Origin: JAXDBW01 sp034678405
GTDB lineage: Bacteria; Patescibacteriota; Patescibacteriia; UBA10025; JAHIVO01
NCBI GenBank assembly: GCA_034678405.1
Contig: JAXDBW010000066.1
Coordinates: 1 to 60,824, forward strand
DNA length: 60,824 nucleotides
Direction of reading: 5' to 3'
Shown: one piece after another, positions 7,425 through 19,500 of the stretch
Layout of the letters: each line of letters opens with the position of its first letter
Position numbering within the stretch: the stretch's first letter is position 1
Program-made: the position numbers and the translations under genes
The notes under the pieces: generated by a model
The model's database searches: none
Told to the model about the DNA's origin: nothing
The model's input: only the letters and a program-made list of their open reading frames with translations

Positions 7425-9154
7425 AGTGAGGCGGGAAAATAAAATACCTGAGGAGTCACCGTCATAGATATTGAAAATGTTACCGGTGCATCAACGGTTG
7501 TCGTGACTGCTGTCGTGGTCCCCTCAGACACTGATTGGAAAGCAATATCAGAAACCGTAACTGATGTAACGAACGTATCGGCTGCCTGGAGCACCATGAG
7601 CTGTTTGATGGCTGCGTCATAATTCTTCCCTACGGCTGACAGTTGAATAGAACCATTGACGTCTGCGGTCATATTCGTGAAATATACATCGGGGGTAGTA
7701 TGTTGCTCAATCTGTGTAAAAATGGATGACCAATACACATGCTTGTCCAGCAAGGTTTGCACATCGTCAATCTGCTGACGCAATGACGAAACCTCATTCT
7801 GCAAATTCTGATACGAGCTGATCTGGATATCGGCGATAGTTATGTCATTGCTAATTTTGTTAATACTTGTCGTAATCGAGTTATAGTACCAGTTCGCCCA
7901 GAGCCATCCACCAAATACCAAGCCAGCGGCAATAATGGCAAAGGTCGCCAGGGAAAGGACTCGGGAAATGGAAATTTCTTGTTCGAGTGCTTCCTCGGGG
8001 ACGAGGTTGACCTCCCAATTTAAACCAGCCTGGGGTGACAGTACATCGCCCGTGCTTTTTCCTAGGGCAGAGGCTGTCGGCTGGCCGCCTTTTTCTGATT
8101 TCCCTGAGCGCGAGAACATGCCTTTGATACGTGCCCACAGTGAAACATGAGCGGCCTGCTGTACCGGTGGAGGGGGCGGCATTGGAACATCTGCATCTTT
8201 TTTCGGCTCAGGCTTCGGCAAGATATTGCTTTTTTCTTCAGCGACCAATTCAATTGGGCTGACAGGAACAGCCTCCTGTTTTTTGGGTTCAGGCTTCGGC
8301 GCGGGTGGTGGCGGCGGAGGTGGCGCGACGGGTGCTACGGACGGCTTCTGCTCAGGCTGAGAAACTACAGGCGCTGGTGGCGGAGGTGGGAGCGACACTT
8401 TCTTCTCACTGACCACTGTTGGTTCGGGCTGGACCTCGGTAACAAAACTAACAGACGGCTGCTGTGTATCTTTTTCGGTATCTGCCGGCACCGCGGGCAG
8501 TGCTGGGGCTTCCTGGGCCTGACGGGCAAAGAGCGAACGGAACCAGTCCACCATGCGCCCAAAAAATGATCGCCGTTCTGTAGATTTTTCTGCTTCGCGA
8601 TCCACAGGTTCGGGCGTCGGGGTCGTCACCGTAATAACGTCGCCGTTACGCTTTTTGAGTCGCTCGCTCGGTCCTGAAATTTTTTCTGCTTTAATCGTTG
8701 AGTACTTCGGAAATTGCTCGGCCTCTGGGTCATACGCAGGAGCAGTAGGAGTGGCTGCTGGCTCGGGATTGGCCGTCTCACGACGGAAAAGGCGCGCAAT
8801 AAACCCACCCCGATCACGAGACAGTGGTTGGGCCGGTTTATGCGCCTGCGTGGCTGTGGGCTGGGTTTTTTGGTAGGTGATCTTCGGTTTCTCCTGACTC
8901 TGCGGTTGTGCCTGACGCACATGCTCCTCAATCTTCACTTTGTGCTCTGGGACTTGCATATCCTGGCCTGCCTGCGGCTGCTCCGTTGGCTTGCGGAACG
9001 CTCCTTTAAAAAACGTCAAGACGCCGCCCCGTTTGACGCTTGAGCGCTTCTTTTCGCGCCGCGACGGGCCGGTCATGGCAATTACTTTTCGTGGTGTTGA
9101 TTTTGCCTTATCTGCTTTTGTTTTTTCCTCACTGGGGAGGAGATTGATCGCCAT
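7421..9154 (-). CDS. pilN: PilN-like protein with a very long proline-rich N-terminal extension
   Basis: The 577-aa product is about three times the usual PilN length. It begins MAINLLPSEEK, the PilM-binding signature normally found right before the membrane helix, but here it is followed by ~370 residues of disordered, Pro/Glu/Lys-rich sequence with several PPPPPP runs. A second PilM-binding-like motif, NWEVNLVPEE, occurs near residues 377-386, then comes the membrane helix (about 398-425) and a standard extracytoplasmic coiled-coil plus ferredoxin-like domain (SSIFTQIEQHTTPDVYFTNM). I chose the ATG at 9154 because the INLLP motif follows at once; a frame open further upstream has no similar support. 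It has its own promoter (9328-9356) and a leader with hairpins, and overlaps pilO by 4 bases. Confidence 0.85.
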   Translation of the reverse strand: MAINLLPSEEKTKADKAKSTPRKVIAMTGPSRREKKRSSVKRGGVLTFFKGAFRKPTEQPQAGQDMQVPEHKVKIEEHVRQAQPQSQEKPKITYQKTQPTATQAHKPAQPLSRDRGGFIARLFRRETANPEPAATPTAPAYDPEAEQFPKYSTIKAEKISGPSERLKKRNGDVITVTTPTPEPVDREAEKSTERRSFFGRMVDWFRSLFARQAQEAPALPAVPADTEKDTQQPSVSFVTEVQPEPTVVSEKKVSLPPPPPAPVVSQPEQKPSVAPVAPPPPPPPAPKPEPKKQEAVPVSPIELVAEEKSNILPKPEPKKDADVPMPPPPPVQQAAHVSLWARIKGMFSRSGKSEKGGQPTASALGKSTGDVLSPQAGLNWEVNLVPEEALEQEISISRVLSLATFAIIAAGLVFGGWLWANWYYNSITTSINKISNDITIADIQISSYQNLQNEVSSLRQQIDDVQTLLDKHVYWSSIFTQIEQHTTPDVYFTNMTADVNGSIQLSAVGKNYDAAIKQLMVLQAADTFVTSVTVSDIAFQSVSEGTTTAVTTTVDAPVTFSISMTVTPQVFYFPASL

Positions 9155-9201
9155 ACGGAGATGGTGATTTATATTTTGGTTTTTCGTTTTTCCCCTATCG
9201 C

Positions 9202-9316
9202 CACTGAACAATTTTGTTTCAGTGTTTTTCGCGATATAAATGATGAGCCTAGATCTCGATTGAATGAGATAGGCTTTTATTGAGCTTCATGTGGGTCTTT
9301 TGCCCATATTTTGCTC
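9202..9316 (-). promoter_or_regulatory. Leader of the pilN operon with three hairpins
   Basis: The leader between the predicted start near 9321 and pilN can form an outer stem (9282-9285 with 9313-9316) enclosing 9292-9295/9303-9306, a hairpin 9247-9274 (GCCTA ... TAGGC with an inner TCTC/GAGA) and a hairpin 9202-9224 (7 bp, CACTGAA/TTCAGTG). No terminator T-run follows any of them in the direction of transcription, so control, if any, would be at translation or RNA stability. Confidence 0.4.
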
Positions 9317-9327
9317 AGTATGTCTTT

Positions 9328-9356
9328 ATTTTAGCACATTTAAATTAGAAAGTCAA
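9328..9356 (-). promoter_or_regulatory. Promoter of the pilN-pilO-FN3-pilB-regulator-pilC unit
   Basis: On the minus strand TTGACT (9351-9356) and TAAAAT (9328-9333) are spaced by exactly 17 bases. It lies in the 250-base gap between pilM and pilN, so the rest of the pilus operon can be transcribed independently of the giant-protein genes and pilM upstream. Confidence 0.75.
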
Positions 9357-9406
9357 GGATTTTACCCCTTACTTCCCGAGGTGCACTATTGGAAGCCGCT
9401 ACTCCC

Positions 9407-10573
9407 CTAACCCAGTTCGCGCATAGCTAAACCGATCGCCACTGACATACGGGGGCCCAATTCCTTGAGCAGTCCATCAATTTCTACTGGATGCACCACC
9501 CGAGCCCACGGATCACCGACAAACGACCGAATATTGAATGATGACTGAATATACTGAGTGAGATTACCCAGAAATGCAGAACCACCAGTGAGCACGACCT
9601 TGGCAATCGGCTGCTTGTACTGATTCCGGTAGATATTCATGATATACCGGATTTCGTTCATGATGGAGTTAATGACGTATTTCACCTGCTTGGGTAATTT
9701 ATCGAGCTCCTCACCGCCTACCGCGATACTCATGTCACGCTTAAACTGCTCCGCCTGTTCATAGGACACGCCCATGGCATCGACCATAGCGGTCGTGATG
9801 CTTTTGCCACCGAGGTCAATGCTGCGATTGAGAATCGGCACGCCATCAGCGAAGATAATGATACTGGTCGCGGCTCCACCGATGTCAATAACCATAATCG
9901 GATTTTTATCGTTCCCGACCAGAGAGCGCTCAATGGCAAACGACTCAGTCTCAAGTCCGACCAGCCGCAATCCGGTGGTCTTGAAGAGTTCGACGTAATG
10001 ATTAACCAGGTTCTTCGGAGCCGCTGTGAGCAGCACCTTGATATGCTCCTTTTCACCCCCCGTGAGATCCCCGCTATTAGCCGTGTCTTTTTTCTTATCA
10101 TTCTCTTGTGCATCTGTTTCATCTGACCCTTTTTTGTCTTTGTCCTTCTTGTCTTTCTTCTCTTTTTTGTCCTTCTTATCCTTTTTCTCATCCGGCAAGC
10201 CTCCGAGCACTTCCCAGTCCAGGATCATTTCCTCCAGCGGGATTGGTACAAATTTTTTCGCCTCCCAGCGGACCGCTGAAATAAGATCTTTTTTATTCAT
10301 TGCCGGCAGGCTGATAATCGAGCTAAACACACTAAAGCTCGGCAGCGCGGCGATGGCATTCTCTGTACTTACTTTTGATTGTTTGAGTAATTCTTTGAGA
10401 TGAGCACCAATCGCCTGACGCGCCTCAGGTGAATCATCTTTGACGATGTTATACGTTTCATCAATAAAACCATACGTCACGAGTTGCGGACGGTTATTTT
10501 CTGTTTTGAGCTCGACGACTTTGATACTTGATCCGCCGAGATCGATGCCGACATAACTTTGATTCTTGGCCAT
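9407..10573 (-). CDS. pilM: T4P actin-like ATPase PilM with a lysine/aspartate-rich insertion
   Basis: The 388-aa protein has the actin/FtsA-like fold motifs of PilM: phosphate-1 YVGIDLGGSSIKVVEL at the N-terminus, phosphate-2 MVIDIGGAATSIIIF near residue 230, GGKSITTAM, and the adenosine motif VVLTGGSAFLGN near residue 330. It forms the cytoplasmic ring that binds the N-terminus of PilN. Unusually, residues ~127-164 are an insertion made almost only of Lys, Asp and Glu (repeated KKDKKDK units) between two well-conserved parts, so the protein is about 30-40 residues longer than usual. It starts 5 bases after the stop of the 3974-aa protein and is therefore probably transcribed with the giant genes, separately from pilN. 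The fold call is firm. Confidence 0.93.
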   Translation of the reverse strand: MAKNQSYVGIDLGGSSIKVVELKTENNRPQLVTYGFIDETYNIVKDDSPEARQAIGAHLKELLKQSKVSTENAIAALPSFSVFSSIISLPAMNKKDLISAVRWEAKKFVPIPLEEMILDWEVLGGLPDEKKDKKDKKEKKDKKDKDKKGSDETDAQENDKKKDTANSGDLTGGEKEHIKVLLTAAPKNLVNHYVELFKTTGLRLVGLETESFAIERSLVGNDKNPIMVIDIGGAATSIIIFADGVPILNRSIDLGGKSITTAMVDAMGVSYEQAEQFKRDMSIAVGGEELDKLPKQVKYVINSIMNEIRYIMNIYRNQYKQPIAKVVLTGGSAFLGNLTQYIQSSFNIRSFVGDPWARVVHPVEIDGLLKELGPRMSVAIGLAMRELG

Positions 10574-10578
10574 AGTGA

Positions 10579-13500
10579 CTAGGGCGTTACGCGTTGGTAA
10601 ATGGGTAGGGCTTTCGTGAAATCAGCGAGGCCGGGTGGAGTGTTTGCCACGACTCTCCCATCATACATGATCTGTTCCGCCCCTTCAAGGTTCAGCGTGT
10701 ACTTCCGATCAAAATTATATCCGCTGGCGATGAACAAACCAGAGACATGCAGCGGTACCTGATAATCAATATGATACTCTGCGTTCAGCTGCTGATAGGC
10801 GCGCGATTGACCGGCCGCGGCAAACGTTTCGTTACCTCCGCGCCGGAGACGGATGCCGATACTATGACCGGGGGCGTAGCCGGAGTTATTTACCCATGCC
10901 TGGACTAACCGTGCGGAGTCGGTCAGTTGCTGGAGTGCACCATTTATAGGTGCGCCAGCTGGGATATCCTCAGCCACTTCAGCTACCGACTGGGACATAA
11001 TGCTTGTGTACGGATTGACCCCACCAAACCCAGCGGAGATATTTACCTCATCCAACAGCCCTTGGCGCAATTGGAACGTGCCAGCATCGGCATTGCAGTC
11101 AGAGGCATACAGCCGCAGGTATGCTCCGATGATTTCGGCATTATCAGGAATTTCCGTATAGCCGGCGGTTGGCACAAATCTGAAGAATGACCGATAGGGA
11201 CTGCCACTTGTCCAACCGACATTGAGACAGTCGGCCGCAGGATTTGCGGCCCAGTCACCGGCGTTTTCGCCCCATGCTTCTACATCATCAGCGGTATCAG
11301 TCACGGTATAGACTGTCCGGCGGGGTGAATACTCCACTACTAATTCTGCTGGACTGCCAGTGGGGGCAGTAGCCGCATCAAGTGTCTTGTAGTCATCTGG
11401 ACTGGCATTGCCCTCGTGCAGCATGACGCCGAAATAATCGCCGCTTGCGTATTGATCATCAGATACTACCCGCTGAACTAGCGAATGTATGTCAGGGCTG
11501 GTATGCACGCTCTCAGAATTCCAACCCTGCGTGTCATAGACAATGCTACTCCCAATTCCAGCGTTATAGGCGCTTGCATTGCTGAAATCAACTGATGCGG
11601 GGTCGTCGAGTGCGTAGATACGTGCCTCGTAGTCAGAACCGCTCAGCGCTCCTGTCGAGTGCGTGCGAATATATGCACTGCGGATCTCGGCACCAGGAGG
11701 AATGTCGAGCTGCCATCGCATGAGCGTCCGATAGGTCGTGGTAGCGGTTTGGCCAAATCGCATCGCCGTGGTGGCGCCAGAAACAGACCCGTCCAAACCA
11801 ACTGTTGTATCATCAGCTGCCTGAGCAATAACATGGGTGACGGGCTGGACGCGACTCGTACTAATCACACCGCTCTCGATACTATCATTCGGATCAGCGT
11901 CAATGGCGACGAAGACGCCACTCAAATCATGCACGAGTGAATTAACGTACACATTTCCCCGGACAATGAATGCGGCCGATGGCATTTCAGTAATATCCTG
12001 TAATGGCGATGATGCAGTGGTTGGCTCATAGTAAATATCTGCATTGATAGTCAAATCGCCATCAATGATAATCAGTCCATTGCCAGTGGTACCGGCAGTC
12101 ACATCGCCGCGACTGATGGTGATATCTTGGTCGATGGTGGCGTCACCATTATAATAGTAGACACGTCCATCAAGGATGTCAGGATGCGGCAGGGCGGCTA
12201 GCTCAGCATCGACGTCACCAGTGGCGAATGTATCCACGGTGTGCCCAAACCGATTTTGGCCATTCGTCACAGTGATGAGCGCATCGACATCAATCTTCGA
12301 GAGGGCATTCGGCCCAAAGGGTAATCCATAGTTGGGCACAAGCGGATCGAGACCAGGCTCGATGAGTGAACTCGTCGGTGCGCCCGTCTGCGAGGACGCG
12401 TAATTCCCTGCGATGCCCTGGATAGTACCATTAGAGAGGATGAGGTAGGTACCGGTATATTGGTTTGATCCGGCTGGCGGGGGCGCGAGACTAACATCAT
12501 TGCCACCGTAGATATCACCATACTGAGTCTGGATAAATGGGATACCCAGTAGTGCACCCGCGGGAATAAATTCAATCCAGCCGATGCCCGTCGGCGTATG
12601 ACCTGAGGTGAATTTGGTATAGAGAATATTCGATGCCACACAGTATTTCGTCCCTGGGGCAGCCTGGCTATCGAAACAGCGGGGGTAGGCTGATGGACAA
12701 TCAGCGTCAATCGAGCACACAGTGCCACTGTATTCGCGTTCATTCCAGGCAACCTGGGGATTGCTAAATTGGTCGAGCGCGAGCGAGGGGCTACTGGAGT
12801 ACCCCGCGGGCGTCTCGGCCACCGCCAGATGAGCATCATCGATGTGATTGCGAGCAGGATCCAGAGTATAGCCACCGGAGGCGGTGACCCAGGCACCCTG
12901 ACCGCCATCACTCTCCCGACTCCAGTGCCGGTAGTAGATATCACCATCACCGGTCGTAGTCGTATCATCACCCCAGACGATATGCGGCTGGTCATCACGA
13001 TCCATGACAACCTGAGGCGCCTCACCGGTATCGGCAAACCGTTGTAATTCGCCATTGAGATCGTTGTGTATATTGACCCAGAGGTTTGTTTCGTCTATAT
13101 CGCCACTGACGGTCACCCAGTCCACGCCGTCCCACTGCCGATAGAGTATGTATCCCGGATCGCGCCAGACGATACCAGGCCGACCGTCCCGGTACAGAGC
13201 CAGGTCAGGATCCTGCGGATTCTCCGGTATGCCCAGGAGCCCGCCGATGCCCGCGCTCACCGAGAGGCTGCCCGGGGTACCATCAGCCGTGGACCAGGCA
13301 ACGCCGTTCCAGTATTCATAATACACCTGAGTACCATCTACCCAGACGACATGGGGGATGTCCGCCCCATCCAGTTCTAGTTTCGGGAACAGATGTGCAA
13401 TACCACCACCACGGGCACTGATTTCGAGAACGTCATCAGGACCGCCATTGACGTCGGTCCAGGTGCCGGCATTGAGCCATCGATATTGAATTGCCGAATT

Positions 13501-16500
13501 GTTAGCGGGACCATGACGATACGTAACATGTGGATTATTATTAGAATCCAATTCAAGGTCAGGCGTCCCACCGTCATCTACCTTTGTCGGCGTGGTCCAC
13601 GTCGCCGTCACATTATCCCAACGGCTGAAATACACCTCCCCAGTATCGATGTCGGTGCCACCCTGCTGCCAAGCAAGGTATGGTATATCACTGTCTGTGA
13701 GCGCCAGTGAGGGCCACAATGCGTCGACACCGTCGATATTGCTGACATCGACCTGCGTAGCGATAGGATCGGTCGACCCCGAAACAAATGCAGACCCATC
13801 TGCCGATTCCCACGCACCCCGTTTCATCCGGGCATAATAAATATCATATGAGCTATTTGTTTCATTGTACTCAGTCCAGGCAATGTGAGGATCCCCGATC
13901 GAATCGGTCACAATCGATGGCGAACCATGATACTGATCGGTACTGTCAGCGCCTGCCTGCCCGGTCGCACTTAACTGGAGGTGCGGCAACCAAAGAGAAT
14001 TATTTCGTGCCGAAGGGATCAACGCACCCTGCCAGCCCCAGCCAAAAAGTGTATACAGCTGCACATCAGACGGATTGACATCTGGATCTCCGAGGAATTG
14101 CTGAGAATCAATCTCCGTCCCGGACAGTGTGTAGGTCCCTGACTGGGATTGTCGGTCATCGTACGGACCACCGAGTCGAATCCATCCCCAATCGTTAAAG
14201 CCGAGCGCTTCACCGGCTTCTTTGAGCGAGAGCACCCGTGCCCAGCCGGTCACCTCACGGGTGATACCGCTGAAACTGGCGGTCGCGATTGCTTTGCACT
14301 GTTCGTCCGCTCCGGTCGGTACATAGTTTGGACAATCGCTGTCATGCGCGCAGGTGAAATATATACAATGTTCTCCCGAATTACAGTCAGCATCCTCAAT
14401 ACAGCTGGCGCCAGTATCTGAGCACTCGCCGTAGCGCTGTCCATTTTGACCCGCCTGATCAAAACAGTAGCCAAATCCGTTTCCTTCGGCAGTGTCTAGA
14501 TACAGCTTGGCGAAACCGTTGTACCCACGGCTGCTCACGTAGGTCGTATTATCCACCGAGATGATATCATAGGAGCGGTGCCAGGACGTGGGAAACACCT
14601 GATAACTATCAACCAGCGACAGGCTCGACGCCTCATACTGGAATACGCGTGCCTCGGGATTCGTACAGCCACCGCCGACCGCCGCACAGGCGGTTTGTTC
14701 ACAAATATTACCCGCCCCGCACTGATAATCATAATTACAATCGATGGTGCCGTCATTACTGCATTGACCCGTCGGATGGATCCCAGCACAATAGATCGTG
14801 CGATCATTCGTACAGGTCGCTGCCTGGCCCCAGTCAGTCAGCCAGATATAGCGGCCGTCATAGCTGATGCCCTGCGGGTACATCGAAAATCCGGTCTCTA
14901 CCACATCTACAATACTGGCTGTATCAGGATTGACAATCATGATGCCCCCGGTGCCGAATTCCCCAAGCCCGTGCGTGGTATAAGACGTCACCGGGAAATA
15001 CAGCAGCGCGCCGATCCGGACATGGCCATAGAGCGGATATGCATACGGATCGATATCAATCACCGTTTCCGAACCATTCGTCGGATTGAGCTTCGAGAGG
15101 TAAAAACTCTCATACCCGACCCACATAGACTGGGTGGTGGCATCATAGTCCATCGAGGCTGGATTGCCATGGCTCGCTTGGCATTCGGTAGTACCCGGCG
15201 TGGCATCGGCGCAGTTGAGCTCAACACCAGTTGCCGCATCAAACCGGGAGAAGGACCCCTCGAGATACCCATTGCCGTGGGTATCAGGATCTCCATCGGT
15301 ATCGAAATTCTCACGGTTAGCAGTCCAGAGATCACCACTAACCGGATCATACCCGATGTCCACCGGATCACAGTACTTGGTCGGATCAATGCGATCAATA
15401 TTATCCTGGCACGTATCCATAATGATGGTTTGGTCGACTGCTCTCGTCGCAGGATTTATTTCAAATATCACACCCGGCGTATCGGCCGCGAGCGGAGCCA
15501 CGGTCGTTGTAGCGGTCAACCACAGACTGTTTTGCGCCATGATGATGGCGCTGAGTCCGCTGGCGCCCACGGCAGCCATATCTACGGTATTAATCACAGA
15601 AAAATCATCAGGGTCTATCTGCAACAGCAGATCTGCGTCGCCGCTGACCAGAGCCCAGATATAGGGGCCGCCGACTGTCACATCATCAAACGCGAAGTCA
15701 ATCACGTCACTATTCATATCAGGGTAGACCTGCCCCCACTGGACGGTCCAGTCCGTCGTCTGCGGAGGTGAACCGGCACTCTCTATGCAGGCAGCGCCGT
15801 TGCAGTCGAAATTATCCGCGCACCCCCGCTGGGTATCATTGGCACAGACGTTGGTATTGAAACTGATCCAGCCAGCCCCGCTCTGACCGTACCCGCTGTC
15901 CCAGTAGCGCGCATAGACATTCCACGTCCCGTCAGCCTCCTGCAGCCCCCAGACCAGATGTGGATCTCCATTTCCCTCGACGGCCAGTGCCACCCCACGA
16001 ATATCATCACCGAACTGACGCGATACCTCGAGCGCCGACCCGCCAGTGTCACCACTCACCGTCACCCAGGCGCCAGTACCACCATTGGCTGCCGGATCCC
16101 AGAACCGATAATTGATAACCTGGTCTGAGTCCGGCGCACCGCGCAGGAGCCCAGCGACATGCGGATGAGCATTCGCATCCAGCCGCATGGTGATACCATA
16201 CCGCGTCTGTCCGATATTGACATTGAAATTCGCGTTACTGTTTTGGGCTAGTTGACAGTCAGCAGTAACCCATGTACTAGCTCCCAGACCGCAGGCATTG
16301 TAGACATCCAGCCATTCATACCGTGCCCCATCCGCTTCGCCAAACGCGACATGTGGCTGATTGCTGGAGTCCATGATGATGACAGGACTCGCCGGACTGT
16401 TGGTGGCGTCTGACTGGATTGTTTGTTCGGCGGTCCACCCAGCACCGTCCCAATATCGATACACGATGACATTCCCCGATCCGGCCCAGACGATATGAGG

Positions 16501-19500
16501 ATAGCCAGTACCCTGCTCCAGAGCCAGCGATGGAGCCGGATCACCGGAGGTCGTGAGGCTGATATCATCAAATCCAAGTCCATTGTCAGGGCGAACCCAG
16601 TTGGCGCCATTCCATTCGGTGTAGTACACCTCGTATACCCCTCCGCCGATGTCATGTTTGAAAGCAAGGTGCGGTTCATCTGACACATCGATAGCCAGAC
16701 TGGGAGAATTATCTCCTGCGCCGCTTCCCACCGTACCGGAAATATTGATCTGGGTGGCCAGTACGTCGGTCACGCCAGGTTCGTAGATGGCCCCGCTGAG
16801 TGATGTCCAGGCTCCAAATCCGTTATTTGCCTGCGGATTCCAGCGCAGATGCCATACTTCGCCGTTTTCTATCCAGGTAATATGGGGGTTGCCGTTGGTA
16901 TCAAATGCGAGTGTCGGCTCGATTGAGTCGGCCGCCGTCTGAGAGACATTATCCGCGCCGAGTGCCCCTCCGGCCGTCACCCACTCCCGGCCATCCCACC
17001 GCTGATAAAAAATATCCTTTGTCTGACCGCTGGCGGGCCATGATTCTGCCCACACCCGGTGCTCATGATTAAATGCATCGATCAGGACATTTGAATCCGC
17101 TGAATAATGGAAATTCGTTTGGGCCGGCACGTTTGCATTGAGCTGCGTGATGGAGCTCCACCGTTCCTGGGGGATGGTACGGCCTGATGACGCCCAGGCA
17201 TAACCATTGATCGGATTGATATCCCGTGTTTCCTCAAAGAACGTATTGACTCCCCAGTCCTGACCGACACCGCAGCTAAATCCATAACCAGTGAGAGTAT
17301 ACAGATTCAGGCAATTGGTGGAGATCCAGCCCAGGTTTGATGACCAGGCCCAGCCGACGATGTTATTTCGGACGAGGAAGAGTGACGCCTTTGGCCCGAA
17401 ACCGGTTCCGATACAGGTTTGCCCGGCGATGCAGCCTGCATTATCCGTCGGTCCGAGCGAGGGGCTGTTTGTAGCCGCATCGCCGTTGCGGGCTTTGATT
17501 TCGAAATCATATTTCCGGGATGGGTCCAGCGCGACCGTCACACCGTTGTTTTGACCCCAGTTAGTGTAGGTACCCCAGTACCCACTGGTATCCATGGCAC
17601 CGGTATTATCCACGCAGGCTGAACTCAGATCAATGCTGCCGTCATAGCGTACGTAGTGTCGGTATTCGACACCGCCTGATCCATCGTATTTCGTGACACA
17701 GACGGCATACTGCGTATCTGGATCACCGCCGCCTTTGGGATTATCGTCGACATCACGGATCGCGACCGATGCTGAGGTGCCGTCCTCGGCGCGGACAATG
17801 ATCGGTGCGGCGGGAATAGCGGCAAATGTGTAGCGGCATTCTCCGGGAGCTGCCGGCATACGGCCTCCCGAGTAATCCTGATTGCCATTACGCGACTGCG
17901 CCTGATAGCAGTAGTTGAAGTTCGGTGATAAGCCGGCATCAGTCTCAGTCGTATCGCTGCGGTACCCGGTAAACCCGTTTTCGGTGGCACTGTTGGGATG
18001 ACCAGTCGTCTCGAAAAATCGTATCCCCGAACCAGCCACACCGGTATTTGAAAACGTGCCTTCACTCGACCGGGCGGCGATGGAGATCTGGTTGGTGCCA
18101 TCGACCGTCACATCCACACCGGTCACGGTCTCGATGTCGAGGTGTGCCATGGCATACCCACCTTCCAGGAAATTCTTCGCGTCAATAGCGCGACCGACCT
18201 TGCCATTTGCATCTCGTGCCGCGACGGTGATATTACACCGTGTATTCGGTGTATAGCCGGCTGACCGATACTGATCTAACCCTGTGCTTCCGGTCGAAAA
18301 CGACTGATTGCTGCTGCACCCTGATCGGTTACCCTGGTAAGTCAACGGACCGGCCACCTGCGCTCCGTTGACCGGAGCGCTCCATGTCCAGTAGACGCGG
18401 TCCGTGGTCTGTACCGAATCGGTATTATTGAGACTCTGCGGTTCGCAGGGAGGCAGTGTGGCAGTCCAGTAGGTAAAGGTGCCGGGTCCTGATTTATTTT
18501 CTTCATTTCGCACTTCGATACGGTAATTCTGACGGGTATTAGTGGCACTACAGGCGACGTGCGCATCATCATCGTCCTCGAAATGTACCACTGTATCACC
18601 GGTCGCCCAGTTTTTCAGGTAGAAAAACTCCCCGGCCGATTGTAAAGATAATTTATCGTTCAGGTCGACGTTGGTCCAGGTCGATGTCTCATCACAGGTG
18701 CCCACACAATAGCTCAGCCGGTACTTTGTCTTTCCGAGATAGTCAGGAGGGGGACCGATAGGATTAGATGGATTGGTATCCAGGATCGTCACATCACAGT
18801 AATAATCATCGGCTGCGGCCGTGGCTCCATACACGTAATTACAGTCCACGCCGAGATTCGGCAGCAGCGCGTATGTCCAGACATCACCTGAATTGCTAGA
18901 CCACTGGCCACACCGCTCAGCAAAGCCGTTATTCGCATTGCCACTATCACATGACCGGCTCTGGAGGACGTGGTGAGTATTCGGTATCAGATTAGTCTGA
19001 TTCCAGCCAAATTTCAGCGTACCAATATTATTATAGCGCTGGGCGAATATAGTATCATACGCGTCATTGTCAGTGACGGGCTGCGCCGCTGTACCATTCG
19101 TGATATTCCAGAGGATATTGGTCGTACCGATGAGTGTAGCTACTGGCGCGCTCGGCTGACAGGGGGGCAGTGTGTCGCTTTTGACCGGGGAACTCGGAGA
19201 GGCAGCCGTGCCGCCGGCGTTGAGGGCGGCATACACCCGGAAGTACCGTGAACTGTTGCTGCAGGAGTTAATACGGAAACGGATCGTGGTATTGGGAGCA
19301 TGCAGAATCCACGGATCGGTCGAATTGTGAATTACGGTATTGGTATGGGGGGTATAGCCGGTCGGCAACGCACTCACCGTACTGAAATTATCTGTGGAGT
19401 ATTCTACCTTATAGTAGTACGGCGGCGATGGATTCTGAGTATCCTTGATCGTGAGGTCACAGTAGTATCCATCTGACACACCGTCGGCGTTTGCGCCCTC

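Noticed and set aside
10026..10403. Ser/Phe/Leu-rich plus-strand frame opposite pilM
   Set aside because: It is the shadow of the Lys/Asp-rich insertion of PilM.
14578..15771. 397-codon plus-strand frame inside the giant gene
   Set aside because: Antisense to a continuous 3974-aa frame with clear domains; its Arg/Ile-rich product has no domain or signal. A by-product of codon use.
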